Numbered from the stretch's first letter, positions 37,825-46,757 are shown. The stretch: 62,238 bases of DNA from Nitrosomonas sp. (GCF_022842015.1 NZ_JALHQJ010000005.1:1-62238), one strand, 5' to 3'. Made by a program: numbers and translations. The notes: generated by a model not told the origin, from the sequence alone.

Positions 37825-38634
37825 TTATTTCTTGATTTTCACATCGTTATCAAATGGATTATCCTGAAAAGGATCATAATAAAGGTCTAGGGGCAGTTTG
37901 CCATCATGTACCAGGAATTCACGTTGTTGCATGGATGCTTCACGTACAAACAAATACGGATCCAATGCTGCCTCATCCCGAATCTGCATCGGGCCAATTA
38001 AGCGTGCGCGTTTGTCGATGGCACCCAAGATAGTAAATGGCGCAGCAAAGTATGTACCTATCGCAAGGCCCGCATAAAAAAGTACATTGGTAACAAGACT
38101 CACCGGAATATTAGTTACGTCACGTTCACTACTCGGCCCCAGTAGCGGAACAAATAAATAAGAACCTGGATTAACCCCCCAAACACCTAACGTCTGGCCG
38201 AAATCCTCATCATGTTTTTGCAACCCCATGTGGGTCGCCATATCAAAAAGTCCAGCCATACCAATCGTTGAATTAATAATAAAGCGTAACGTATCTCCAG
38301 CACCCTGCTTCACCTTCCCTTGTAAAAAAGAATTTAGGGCAACATTCGGATATGCCAAGTTATCATAGAAATTTCCAATGGATCGCTGTGCGGCATTGGG
38401 TACATAATCAACATAAACATTCACAACGGGCTCAAAGATAGTCCGATCAACTCGGTCCGTAAAATCATAAGAAGCACGATTAATTTTCTCATGCGGATCA
38501 GTCGGGTCAATATCTTCATCACTATTTTTTGGTGTTGTCGCGCACCCTTGCAAGATTGCCAGGCACAGAAAAAATATAATAAAAATCAAATAACGATAAT
38601 TGATATTTCTCAACGTTTCAGAATTCTCATTCAT
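37825..38634 (-). CDS. mlaA: MlaA/VacJ outer-membrane lipoprotein
   Basis: A 269-residue lipoprotein with a lipobox ending in LQGC (Cys about residue 31). DPHEKINRASYDFTDRVDRTIFEPV, then GNFYDNLAYPNVALNSFLQGK and GVWGVNPGSYLFVPLLGPS are characteristic of MlaA, which removes phospholipid from the outer leaflet for the Mla pathway. No mlaBCDEF genes are in the window, but shc lies downstream, as in many hopanoid clusters that also carry Mla parts. Confidence 0.95.
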   Translation of the reverse strand: MNENSETLRNINYRYLIFIIFFLCLAILQGCATTPKNSDEDIDPTDPHEKINRASYDFTDRVDRTIFEPVVNVYVDYVPNAAQRSIGNFYDNLAYPNVALNSFLQGKVKQGAGDTLRFIINSTIGMAGLFDMATHMGLQKHDEDFGQTLGVWGVNPGSYLFVPLLGPSSERDVTNIPVSLVTNVLFYAGLAIGTYFAAPFTILGAIDKRARLIGPMQIRDEAALDPYLFVREASMQQREFLVHDGKLPLDLYYDPFQDNPFDNDVKIKK

Positions 38635-39207
38635 TTACTTGTAATACAGCCAATTTTCATGTTTCCTTCAGCAAGGTCAAATACCATGTAACAGGCTCAT
38701 CAATCCCTGATTCAACAGTTATTTGATTTCATCGGTATTGCTTGACAGATCAAATTTTACGGCAAACCAAACACTGCTGCTTTAGATTATCAAAAAACAT
38801 TGAATAGCGTGGCAAAGGAACATATGAATGCCAAAATGGCACTACTCGACAATCCCTTCCGCAATATTTCATTCGGATTGGCAGTAAAACAAACGCCTGA
38901 CATCTAACTTCCCATAGTTTCTACAGTATCGTTATCGTGCCAATCTGCACGTTTCAGCATAAATTATCAGTAAAAATATTGAGCCGCAGTATACACTACT
39001 ACCTCAGAATCATAATTTGTTACTGCAGCTTAAAATTGCTTGTGTCCCTGCAAATTTAAAAAGATTAAAGCCACTTTTAATCCCTGCTTATAAGCTCATA
39101 AATTGAGAATCTGTCGGGCAATAAAAAAGTTTTCAAGCAATCTGAGAAGTTTACGAAAATGCGTCTCGAATCTTTCCTGACCACCAAAGTCGCGGCTAAG
39201 GAAAAAC
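38635..39207. other. Gene-free stretch after exbB
   Basis: The only frame with a good ribosome site (AAAGGAAC) is 27 codons at 38824-38907 on the plus strand, MNAKMALLDNPFRNISF; it matches nothing I know and may be a gene fragment. No exbD-like frame follows exbB. Confidence 0.35.
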
Positions 39208-39816
39208 TCAACCTTCTCTCTCTCCGTGCACAATCTCTACCAATTTTAACGCTTGCAATTCCATTTCTATCACAAAGTCATCAACCCTTGCCCTGAAATG
39301 GCGATAAAAAATCATACTGGGTATGGCTACAAGTATGCCAAAAGCAGCATTATATAGCGCAACTGAAATTCCGTAAGCAAGCTGTGCCGGGTTGCTACCA
39401 GTAGGTGAATTTGATCCGAAGATTTCAATCATACCCACCAATGTACCAAACAAACCCATCAAAGGACTCAATGCGGCAATGGTTCCCAGCGTTGTCAGGT
39501 AACGACTCAAATCATGCACGATCACTCGGCCTGATTCTTCAATCGATTCCTTCATCACCTCGCGCGTGCTTTTGACATTTCTAAGCCCGGCCGCAAGTAT
39601 TTGTCCCAATGGGGAATGCATTTGCAAACGTGCCAGCATTTCAGGGTTAACACCTCCGCGCTTATATTCACTTAATACCCTGGATAACAACTCCTTCGGT
39701 GCGACAACACTTAAACGCAATGTCCACATCCGCTCTCCGATAATAGCCAAGGCAACTATGGAAGCAATTATGATCGGCCAAATCGGCCAACCCGCTGCTT
39801 GAATTAACGATAACAC
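39208..39816 (-). CDS. exbB: MotA/TolQ/ExbB-type proton channel subunit
   Basis: A 202-residue protein with an N-terminal helix (about 8-28), a cytoplasmic loop and two C-terminal helices: LTTLGTIAALSPLMGLFGTLVGMIEIF and YGISVALYNAAFGILVAIPSMIFY are the ExbB/TolQ signature. It would energise TonB-dependent transport through the proton gradient, with ExbD and TonB. No exbD frame follows; the partner must be elsewhere or be lost. Confidence 0.9.
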   Translation of the reverse strand: MLSLIQAAGWPIWPIIIASIVALAIIGERMWTLRLSVVAPKELLSRVLSEYKRGGVNPEMLARLQMHSPLGQILAAGLRNVKSTREVMKESIEESGRVIVHDLSRYLTTLGTIAALSPLMGLFGTLVGMIEIFGSNSPTGSNPAQLAYGISVALYNAAFGILVAIPSMIFYRHFRARVDDFVIEMELQALKLVEIVHGEREG

Positions 39817-40402
39817 GCGACATTCTCCTCACTCACTTTAGATCCGGGTATTCAGGTATTACTCTGTAACCTACTATATTACCTGATTTACATATATTAT
39901 TACCAAGCAGTTAATTCGGCATGCCCTGTATCTGGATCATGCAATTCTAACAACCCATTTTCTATCCACAATTTCTGTGGATAAATCTGTGCGTATATTA
40001 CAAAAAGGAAAAATAAGTGACCAAATTCAAACATCTTTTCTGATTTGATTATTTATTAATCTAACGTATATACATTAATAAACAACATGTTATACATTAA
40101 GTATAGCACTCTCTCGTATTAATTAACTGCTTTCTTTTAGATCTGACAATTCATTTCAGCGCTTGCCCATTATCAAAAAGAATCTGTTTCTCAGCACTAA
40201 CCTTGCGCATAAGATACTGACACTTAGCAACAAATTACAATGCCAGCAATTACTTAAGCAAAGCATCCCATTACTACTATGAGCTATATGTGATATCCCC
40301 CAATGAAAGGAGCATCTGTCGCATACCGGACGATTGCGTCAATATAAAAAATCGCCAAAAACGAATGAAACAATCACAACAGCCAACCTTCTCACAAAAA
40401 CA
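39817..40402. other. Gene-free stretch with paired inverted DnaA-type boxes
   Basis: CTATCCACA (39962-39970) and TGTGGATAA (39976-39984) form two inverted 9-mers; the second is a perfect reverse-orientation DnaA box (TTATCCACA) and the first has one change. No further boxes, AT-rich 13-mers or dnaA gene are near, so an origin is not claimed. No coding frame is credible. Confidence 0.4.
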
Positions 40403-40840
40403 TCATTTTATTTCCATCAGATGATGATGTTCTGCTCCGTCAATTCGAAGAAAACCCAATCTCTGATAAAGCCGGTAAGCCCTTTGATTAGCATGCAGAA
40501 CTCGCAAGCGCAATGGCAAATGACGCACGCGCGCTCTGACAATCAATCGTCCAATCACTCCAGTGCCAATGCCTTGATTCTGGTAACGAGGATCGATCTG
40601 AATCTCATCCAGCCACAAATGATCCGCATGTACATCCACGATGAACATGCCAACAGGATTGTCATTCTGCAAAAGAATTTCAATTGGTTTCGATTCCCAT
40701 GCATTCTTGAACAAACCCAATTCCTCGTCATCATCCCAATAGCCGAACTCTTGTGTTATCAGGTCACGGTACACAGTATGGTGCAATTCAAGCAACCACT
40801 GATAATCAGAATCTCGAACGGGCCGTATGCGGATATTCAT
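40403..40840 (-). CDS. GNAT-family N-acetyltransferase
   Basis: A 145-residue acetyltransferase of the GNAT fold. The acetyl-CoA loop reads RYQNQGIGTGVIGRL (about residues 83-97), and VLHANQRAYRLYQRLGF is motif B. The substrate is unknown. It starts 16 bases after the HipA kinase part on the same strand and so is probably the last gene of the hipB-hipA unit; a toxin role is possible but unsupported, since GNAT toxins usually pair with ribbon-helix-helix antitoxins. Confidence 0.82.
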   Translation of the reverse strand: MNIRIRPVRDSDYQWLLELHHTVYRDLITQEFGYWDDDEELGLFKNAWESKPIEILLQNDNPVGMFIVDVHADHLWLDEIQIDPRYQNQGIGTGVIGRLIVRARVRHLPLRLRVLHANQRAYRLYQRLGFLRIDGAEHHHLMEIK

Positions 40841-40856
40841 TGAAAATCAGCCGATT

Positions 40857-41933
40857 CTAGAAGAACGGTTCCAGCCGTAATGCATTTTGGATCTTGTCGC
40901 AATGAACCTGGCTCACGCCCGCAGCATCGGCATAATCACGCCAGCGTGATACCACTTGCTGCACATCATGCAGTATCGCCTTGGCTTGGCCACGCTTCAA
41001 ACCAGCCACTTTTTCAACTGCGACAAAATCAGCCAGCTCGAATCCATCTCGCTTGCCATTCAGCGTCATTTGGTGCGTGGAAGTCCAACGCCCTGCAGGT
41101 TGATAACTGTAGGTAACGTCAAAAGCCGGCGCCAATGACCATGTGCCTTGCTTTTCCATCAGGAAAGCAATGTTTTTCACATGATCGTCCTGATTGCGTG
41201 CAATGACATTGAACACCATGCGCCGAAATTGCTGTTCTACGTCGTGCATCGATAACTGTAAACGTTTGATGACTTGCATGGCTTGTTCATAGCTGTAGGC
41301 ACCGGCCAGGTTGAAATCGTGATGGGCCAGCGCGCACAAGGATTGCATATGCAATCTGCCACCGCTATCGGGATGCTCGAGACGATCAAAACGCCTCGTC
41401 ATGAAATGCTTGCGTCCTTTTTCTTCCAGTAGGCGGCATTCGTTCATTTGGATACCCGCATCGCACGCCATGTGATAATAGGCATACTCAATCGCGCCAT
41501 AGCCTTGCGGATCTTCCAGCTCCTTGGCTTTATTGCCACTGACGCCATCAAACTTCAGCAACCAGTAGCCAAAGCCTTCAGGCGCTTTGACCTGCCCAGA
41601 ATGCACTTCATGAGTAACCGGATTCCAGGCAATCACGGCCTTGGCACGCGCGCCACCAGCAGAAGTACCGACTTGCAAGATCTGTTTTAGCGCATGGGCT
41701 TTCTGCGTCTCATCGCCGAAAGCTTCTGCAAGTTGTTGACAATGTGTAAGTACTTCTGAGGCCAGCTTGACCAGTTGCTCAACCTGGATTTTCTGCGACG
41801 TGCGCACTTTCGGGCCTTTTGTCAGAAAAAATTCTAAAGCGCCCATGCCACGGCTACCGATATAACACAAACGCTCCACCGCATTAAACGAATCCGGCTG
41901 ACGGCCCTGCGTAGCGAGCCAGGCATCAATCAA
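40857..41933 (-). pseudogene. hipA: HipA-type kinase, C-terminal part (frame broken from N-part)
   Basis: The 358-residue frame is the kinase body of HipA, which phosphorylates glutamyl-tRNA synthetase or a related target and drives dormancy. The phosphate-binding/autophosphorylation loop VGTSAGGARAKA and the catalytic NQDDHVKNIAF and LAPAFDVTY are intact. It has no ATG start; only TTG at 41933, right at the seam with the N-terminal part. The two parts would join as ..GNALIDAWLATQGR.. if one TTGA unit were removed. It may be dead, phase-variable, or made as a separate HipT-like protein (HipBST systems have such a split). Confidence 0.75.
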
Positions 41934-41937
41934 TCAA
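41926..41937 (-). repeat. TTGA tetranucleotide repeat at the HipA seam
   Basis: Three tandem TTGA units followed by T. Two units would keep the HipA frame; three shift it by one base. Such short repeats in coding frames can change copy number by slippage. Confidence 0.85.
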
Positions 41938-42180
41938 TGCATTGCCGAACTTATCCGGCAACGAATCGGCCAACAAGCCAGGCAAGCCATGAAAGGTATC
42001 CCGTCCCAGTGCCGAAAAACGATACACCGTGCTCGCCAACGGCATCGTAAGTGGCGCAATTTCAATGCCGCTGCGAGCAAACTCGCTATCGTATTCAAAG
42101 CTCGCCGCATGACCGCCATCCATCAATGCTACGGAACCGATAGTGCGCCCCCACAATTTCACTTCAGCGACTATGCTCAT
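41926..42180 (-). pseudogene. hipA: HipA-type N-terminal subdomain (HipS-like part)
   Basis: This 84-residue frame (MSIVAEVKLWGRTIGSV.. to ..LADSLPDKFGNALID) is the N-subdomain 1 that caps HipA kinases. The GTG at 42234 opens the frame earlier; I use the ATG at 42180, 17 bases past the hipB stop, because it begins the domain. It stops in the TTGA repeat that overlaps the start of the kinase part by 8 bases. The split site is exactly at the domain border, as in HipS/HipT pairs, but the seam sequence reads like one protein cut by a 4-base insertion. Confidence 0.75.
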
Positions 42181-42196
42181 GACTTTGGACAGCTCT

Positions 42197-42565
42197 CTAG
42201 ATGGATGAATCACTCCACGCCCAGGATTTTCCACTAGGCTTCATAGCGGGCGCGACACGACGACCTCTTGCTCGTTGTCGGCCCCTGCTCGCTTGCTTTT
42301 CCTTTAATAAGGCCATAGGGCTTGGGCCAGTTTCCGGCAACCATTGATTCAATCCATCCATCAAATCCAATGTACGACACAGGCGTATCAACGTCACCAA
42401 TTGGACGGACCCACCAGCCTCAATCCGCTCCACCGTGCGCTTGGAGATCCCAGCCTCCACCGCCAGCACAGCCTGAGATAATGACCGCGCCATACGCCGT
42501 TGCGTCAAACGCGCACCCAACTCTGCCAGAATCACTTCATCGGAAAGATTATTATCTATTTTCAT
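42197..42565 (-). CDS. hipB: HipB-type helix-turn-helix antitoxin
   Basis: A 122-residue protein with an XRE/Cro-type HTH (about residues 14-70: LGARLTQRRMARSLSQAVLAVEAGISKRTVERIEAG). It should bind HipA and repress the operon. The C-terminal tail (RGRQRARGRRVAPAMKPSGKSWAW) is basic and ends in tryptophans, like HipB tails. The toxin parts follow after 17 bases, and a palindrome at 42607-42624 lies upstream of its start. Confidence 0.88.
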   Translation of the reverse strand: MKIDNNLSDEVILAELGARLTQRRMARSLSQAVLAVEAGISKRTVERIEAGGSVQLVTLIRLCRTLDLMDGLNQWLPETGPSPMALLKEKQASRGRQRARGRRVAPAMKPSGKSWAWSDSSI

Positions 42566-42606
42566 ATCGCCACTAATATCGACTTAACGCTGTAATTGCA
42601 CACTAT

Positions 42607-42624
42607 ATCGTCTAAAATGACGAT
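42607..42624. promoter_or_regulatory. Candidate HipB operator
   Basis: ATCGTC-TAAAAT-GACGAT is a perfect 6-bp inverted repeat with 6-base spacer, 42 bases upstream of the hipB ATG. In E. coli the HipB site is also a short palindrome in this place, but the sequence differs. Confidence 0.5.
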
Positions 42625-42789
42625 TAAAAGACTTTAACATATTCTTGCACACCCTCTGACAAATCGATTGATACTGAATCACCTCAGATTTCTTCTTAAT
42701 TTACCATTTTTCTGGCGATTCCTTGTATGTTATAGTGAAAACGGCAATCAAATTATGCCACTCCTACCAATACCATGCGGAGGATCAAG

Positions 42790-43500
42790 ATGAAAAAAAG
42801 CAAGCCTGAATTACGCGACACGATCGTGGATACGGCCGTTACCATCGCCGAACGTTCATCCTGGGAAGCAGTACGCTTGTTTGATGTCGCCACTGTATTG
42901 AATATTTCTCTGGATGATATTCGTCTTTATTTCCGTGAAAAAGAAGATCTGGTTGATGCCTGGTTTGACCGAGCTGACGGCCAAATGCTCAAAGCGGCGG
43001 AAACCATCGAATTTTTGTCATTATCACCGCGCGAACGGTTACAGCATCTCATCATGACTTGGCTGAATGCATTGGCTGCACACCGCCAGATCACGCGTCA
43101 GATGATCGGCGCCAAACTGGAGCCCGGACACCTGCACATCCAGATTCCCGCTATCAAGCGCATCAGCCGCACGGTACAATGGATGCGCGAAGCCGCGCGA
43201 CGCGAGGCCACATTTGTGCGCCGCGCACTGGAAGAAACCGCTCTGACCACGATATACTTAGCGACGTTTACTTACTGGATGCAAGATACGTCAGAAAATT
43301 CACAACGCACACGCGATTTTCTGGAACACAAATTGCTGTTGGCTGAATTGCTGGATCATAGGATTTATGGTGCTTCGCATAATGAAACTACGGTCGATTC
43401 CGCCGAGCAATCTGAGTCTGCTCCTGAAATTTTCACAAAAACTGAATCCTCTCCACTAACGGAACCGATTGCACCCAGAATGCATGCCAAGTCCGTCTGA
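42790..43500 (+). CDS. TetR-type transcriptional regulator
   Basis: A 236-residue protein whose first 60 residues form a TetR-type HTH (RDTIVDTAVTIAERSSWEAVRLFDVATVLNISLDDIRLYFREKEDLVDAWF). The rest is helical, as in ligand-binding TetR bodies, with a disordered acidic C-terminus (about 200-236). The frame begins at 42775, but CGGAGGATCAAG directly precedes the ATG at 42790. It is followed by the YdjM-type gene after nine bases, so it probably controls that gene. Confidence 0.83.
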   Translation: MKKSKPELRDTIVDTAVTIAERSSWEAVRLFDVATVLNISLDDIRLYFREKEDLVDAWFDRADGQMLKAAETIEFLSLSPRERLQHLIMTWLNALAAHRQITRQMIGAKLEPGHLHIQIPAIKRISRTVQWMREAARREATFVRRALEETALTTIYLATFTYWMQDTSENSQRTRDFLEHKLLLAELLDHRIYGASHNETTVDSAEQSESAPEIFTKTESSPLTEPIAPRMHAKSV

Positions 43501-43509
43501 TCATAGACT

Positions 43510-44574
43510 ATGGATCCGTTCACGCACGCTTTAAGCGGCGCCCTACTGGCTCGGGTTGCAGCACGAACACAAACTCCATCGCAATCACAATCGGAGCGAA
43601 ACATTGCATTACCATTGCGTCTGCAAATTGCCGCCAGCTTTGCCGCAGCTGCGTTTCCGGATGTGGATTTTGCGCTCCGTCTGATCGACACGCTTACGTA
43701 TCTGAATTGGCACCAAGGCCCGACGCACTCGCTGATTCTGTTACCGCTGTGGGCATGGCTATTGGCTAGATTGTTTGCATGGCTCGCTCAAAAACGCTAT
43801 GCCTGGAAACTGTTTTTTCTTCCTGCATGCCTCGGCATTGCTATTCATATCGTAGGGGACTTCATCACTTCGTATGGACTGATGCTGTTCGCACCTTTCT
43901 CCACCGAACGTTTTTCACTACCACTGGTATTTGTCATCGATCCCTGGTTCAGCCTGATCATCATTGTCGGTCTGATCATTTCGTGGCGTTATCCACGACA
44001 ACGAATCGCGGCCATCACAGCTTTGGCAAGTTTGTGCGGATATGTATTTTTTTTATGGACTCTGCACCAGCAAGCTGTCGAAATCGCCATCCGCTATGCC
44101 GATGCCCAAGCTCTGCCCAAAGCACACATCACCGTGTTGCCACAACCGTTGTCGCCGTTTCACTGGAAAATTATCATCCAGCACGATGAAACCTACCACC
44201 TTGCCGATATGAATTTGCGACAATCCGAAAAACAGCACAAAACAACTTGGCTACTGTCAAAAATGACAGCTGCCTATCGCCCCATTTTGGAAAACAATTG
44301 GCACATTCAACAGCAGTTCGGTGGTGATTCAACGAATAGAACACGCATCCGTGAAGCGTGGCTTAGTCCTTCTTTTGAGCCCTTCCGCGTCTTTGCCCAA
44401 TTCCCAATACTGGAGCGCACCGACACTTCTGAACAAGGCTTGTGTATCTGGTTCTACGACCTGCGCTTCAAATTTCCGGGATTGCCGCCTTCTTTTCGTT
44501 ACAGCGTATGTCGTCAGAACGATCTTTCTGACTGGCAGATGGTTCGGCAGCGTGGTTTATTTTATATTGATTGA
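43510..44574 (+). CDS. YdjM-type membrane-bound metal-dependent hydrolase
   Basis: A 354-residue protein with N-terminal MDPFTHALSGALLARV, FPDVDF, HQGPTHSLILLPL and HIVGDFITSYG: the conserved His/Asp residues of the YdjM family, set in four to five membrane helices (about 70-190). In E. coli ydjM is an SOS gene. The C-terminal 150 residues are soluble. It lies nine bases behind the TetR gene and is probably co-transcribed. Confidence 0.86.
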   Translation: MDPFTHALSGALLARVAARTQTPSQSQSERNIALPLRLQIAASFAAAAFPDVDFALRLIDTLTYLNWHQGPTHSLILLPLWAWLLARLFAWLAQKRYAWKLFFLPACLGIAIHIVGDFITSYGLMLFAPFSTERFSLPLVFVIDPWFSLIIIVGLIISWRYPRQRIAAITALASLCGYVFFLWTLHQQAVEIAIRYADAQALPKAHITVLPQPLSPFHWKIIIQHDETYHLADMNLRQSEKQHKTTWLLSKMTAAYRPILENNWHIQQQFGGDSTNRTRIREAWLSPSFEPFRVFAQFPILERTDTSEQGLCIWFYDLRFKFPGLPPSFRYSVCRQNDLSDWQMVRQRGLFYID

Positions 44575-44669
44575 GTCTGTTATGTTCGATGCCATCAATC
44601 ACTCAAACTTTACCCAGTCATCAATGAAAAATTTATAATGACTACAACTAGTGACAGGAACCATCAGAA

Positions 44670-44735
44670 ATGCCACTATATATCATTGATTCAGATACAT
44701 ATAGTTCCATTTACAAGACGCACTTGATGCAATGA
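44670..44735 (+). CDS. Possible 21-codon leader frame
   Basis: The frame MPLYIIDSDTYSSIYKTHLMQ has an AGGAAC site nine bases upstream, and its TGA overlaps the ATG of the next gene (ATGA). It could couple translation of the coiled-coil protein, which has no good ribosome site of its own. This may be chance. Confidence 0.3.
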   Translation: MPLYIIDSDTYSSIYKTHLMQ

Positions 44736-45142
44736 ACAGGTTTGCCGATAGAAAAGAAAACCCAACCACCGACGAATATCTGAAAGCCAGTCTGAATGAG
44801 GTCTTGGACAGGTTAAATAAAAATCCAAGCGCCTTACAAAGTGAGGAAGCATTCGTCCATGCGGTCATCACCGTACGCAATGCAATGATTAATGAGAAGC
44901 TGACCAAGTGGCTGATTGGCTTGACTGCAATCGTTGCAATTGCTACTGCACTATTAGTAATAGTTCCATTTTTCACGCCATCGTTTGAAGCCAAAAAATT
45001 AGAGGCCGCGCTAATTGCAACTAAAGCTGCGCATAATGACTTAAAGACTGAATTAGCAGCATTAAAAAATGAATTGCTTGAATCACAACGAACCATATCG
45101 ACATTAAAAAACCAAGTTGAAAAGCACAATACTAGTCAGTAG
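44732..45142 (+). CDS. Single-span membrane protein with coiled-coil
   Basis: A 136-residue protein: a polar N-terminus of 55 residues, one membrane helix (WLIGLTAIVAIATALLVIVPFF, about 61-82), then a 50-residue coiled coil (EAKKLEAALIATKAAHNDLKTELAALKNELLESQ). I do not recognise a family. It lies between the YdjM gene and nitrosocyanin but probably does not belong with either, since nitrosocyanin has its own promoter. Confidence 0.6.
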   Translation: MNRFADRKENPTTDEYLKASLNEVLDRLNKNPSALQSEEAFVHAVITVRNAMINEKLTKWLIGLTAIVAIATALLVIVPFFTPSFEAKKLEAALIATKAAHNDLKTELAALKNELLESQRTISTLKNQVEKHNTSQ

Positions 45143-45367
45143 TATCAGAGAAAATAAGGCACATGAAACCGTTGCATGCCGGCGAAACTGCAAGATCAAA
45201 TCTGAATTGCTACAACTAATTGAGAATATTTATGTGGCAACATCAATGGATGCAGACATGTTAATGGATTGACCAACCGTGCAGACGAGTTCTTCCCGCT
45301 GGTTATGGAAATTATAGCAAGTGGCTCATAACGGAGAATCTGCCCCAAGTGTTGGGAAAATTCGATA

Positions 45368-45409
45368 TTGACATATGAAATTATCCCCACTAGAGTAAGC
45401 GCTGCTTAC
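45368..45409 (+). promoter_or_regulatory. Promoter and palindrome upstream of nitrosocyanin
   Basis: TTGACA (45368-45373), a 17-base spacer and TAGAGT (45391-45396) form a good sigma-70 promoter, with a start near 45403 and a leader of about 70 bases. GTAAGC-GCT-GCTTAC (45395-45409) is a perfect palindrome across the start point, either an operator or a 5' hairpin. The rest of the 333-base gap shows no gene. Confidence 0.62.
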
Positions 45410-45475
45410 GCGCTAAAAAATGCGGAGCAAGCACTACTATACTAAAACATAAAATTTAAGAGGGAAATATATACT

Positions 45476-45886
45476 ATGAAAATAACCAAAATCATGTTCT
45501 TAAGCGCTGCCCTTGGATTGCTATTGACAGGCGTCACACACGCTGCAGAGCAGAATTTCAAAGTAGTTATCAATGCCTATGACACCACAATTCCTGAACT
45601 TAAAGTTGAAGGCGTAACGATTAACAACATTCGTGCCTTTAATGTTCTCAATGAGCCAGAAACATTAACTGTCAAAAAGGGAACGACTGTCAAAATCACT
45701 GTAGAAAATAAATCACCCATCAGTGAAGGATTTGCCATTGATGAATACGAAATTAAAGACATACTTAAAGCAGGCGAAACAAAAGTCATCTCTTTCGTGG
45801 CCGATAAAGCTGGCGCCTTCACTATTTGGTGTCAACTCCACCCTAAGAATATCCATCTGCCAGGTTCTTTGAATGTCATTGAATAG
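45476..45886 (+). CDS. ncyA: Nitrosocyanin (red copper protein)
   Basis: A 136-residue periplasmic cupredoxin found only in ammonia oxidisers, with a role in the hydroxylamine/nitrogen oxide pathway that is still debated. A signal peptide (about 1-24, ending THAA) precedes the mature chain beginning EQNF. Counting from that Glu, the copper ligands Glu-60 (SPISEG), Cys-95 (TIWC), His-98 and His-103 (CQLHPKNIH) are all in place, so it should bind red copper as in Nitrosomonas europaea. AGAGGGAAA precedes the ATG. The single-gene unit has its own strong promoter. Confidence 0.97.
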   Translation: MKITKIMFLSAALGLLLTGVTHAAEQNFKVVINAYDTTIPELKVEGVTINNIRAFNVLNEPETLTVKKGTTVKITVENKSPISEGFAIDEYEIKDILKAGETKVISFVADKAGAFTIWCQLHPKNIHLPGSLNVIE

Positions 45887-46074
45887 AGGGCTTTGAGACA
45901 TTCGTGAAGTATTTGCTTTTTACTTTACAATGTAGTGGCATCTAGCTTGGTTAAATTGAATTCAACTGAATGCTTCTCCTATCTTTAGTTGCAGATCACA
46001 TTTGCTCCTGGGGTTTGTAATCAAGGATAGGATTCGGAATGAAATTATATCTAACCAAAAATCAGAGAAAAAAC

Positions 46075-46121
46075 TAAAAAGGCAATTTGACAAGCTTCAT
46101 TGATCACATGTCAAATTGCCT
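46075..46121 (-). terminator. Terminator for the 86-residue protein
   Basis: A perfect 13-bp stem (AGGCAATTTGACA / TGTCAAATTGCCT) with the T tract on the minus strand (CCTTTTTTAG), 184 bases past the small gene. It may also stop nitrosocyanin transcripts from the other side. The gap 45887-46304 holds nothing else. Confidence 0.75.
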
Positions 46122-46304
46122 ATATTCCTAAAAATTTATCGTGGCAAATCTGTTGTTTGTTTTTTTCTTGCCCTAAAAACCATGCAGGTACAATCTTTAC
46201 CTGCGCCAAATGTAAAAATAATGATTGAAGCAAGAGATACGCGACAAACTATTCCTAACACCCGGCACAATCCATTCTGTTGATTGGACTACCTACGCTA
46301 TACT

Positions 46305-46565
46305 TTATTTTAACAACGGATGATCTTTAGGTAATTGCTTGGCGTACCACATGGCCAGCTTATGCCGCATCGATTTTTCAGCGACTTGATCTTCCGGTAG
46401 GGGTTGCATAACTTTATCGTGTACCAATAAGCGGTAGATGTAGAGCAATTTTTCACTCGCCGAATCGGTTGCCTCAAACTGAACCACGCCTCTTCCTTCG
46501 GCATATTTCACTCCGGCCAACATAGCTTCTTTAAATAGAGCCGCTTCATTTTTCAGTTTTTTCAT
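46305..46565 (-). CDS. Small conserved soluble protein (DUF5062-like)
   Basis: An 86-residue protein, MKKLKNEAALFKEAMLAGVKYAEGRGVVQFE, ending AMWYAKQLPKDHPLLK. The first and last segments recall the DUF5062 family of gammaproteobacteria as I remember it; this is not certain. It is helical, without signal peptide or membrane span. The function is unknown. It lies between nitrosocyanin and P460 but has its own terminator, so no link should be assumed. Confidence 0.65.
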   Translation of the reverse strand: MKKLKNEAALFKEAMLAGVKYAEGRGVVQFEATDSASEKLLYIYRLLVHDKVMQPLPEDQVAEKSMRHKLAMWYAKQLPKDHPLLK

Positions 46566-46757
46566 AACGATCCTCGCTCAATGTGATTGATCATTATCCT
46601 ATGTTTCAGCCTTGTGAATACTCGTGCATGGACTACCTAAACATTGATTGTTGCAGTTAGTTGGCACTTGAATCGCTAGGCTATTCAAACTCCCTCTGCG
46701 GGAGAAAACTAGTAGAGTATGCGCACAAATTTGTGGAAAATATTTTTCGTCCACAGT

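Noticed and set aside
38824..38907. 27-codon frame with AAAGGAAC ribosome site
   Set aside because: Too short, no recognisable family and no further gene structure around it; kept only as a note under the gene-free stretch.
39962..39984. Possible replication origin
   Set aside because: Only two DnaA-type boxes, no dnaA/dnaN/gidA neighbours and no AT-rich 13-mers.
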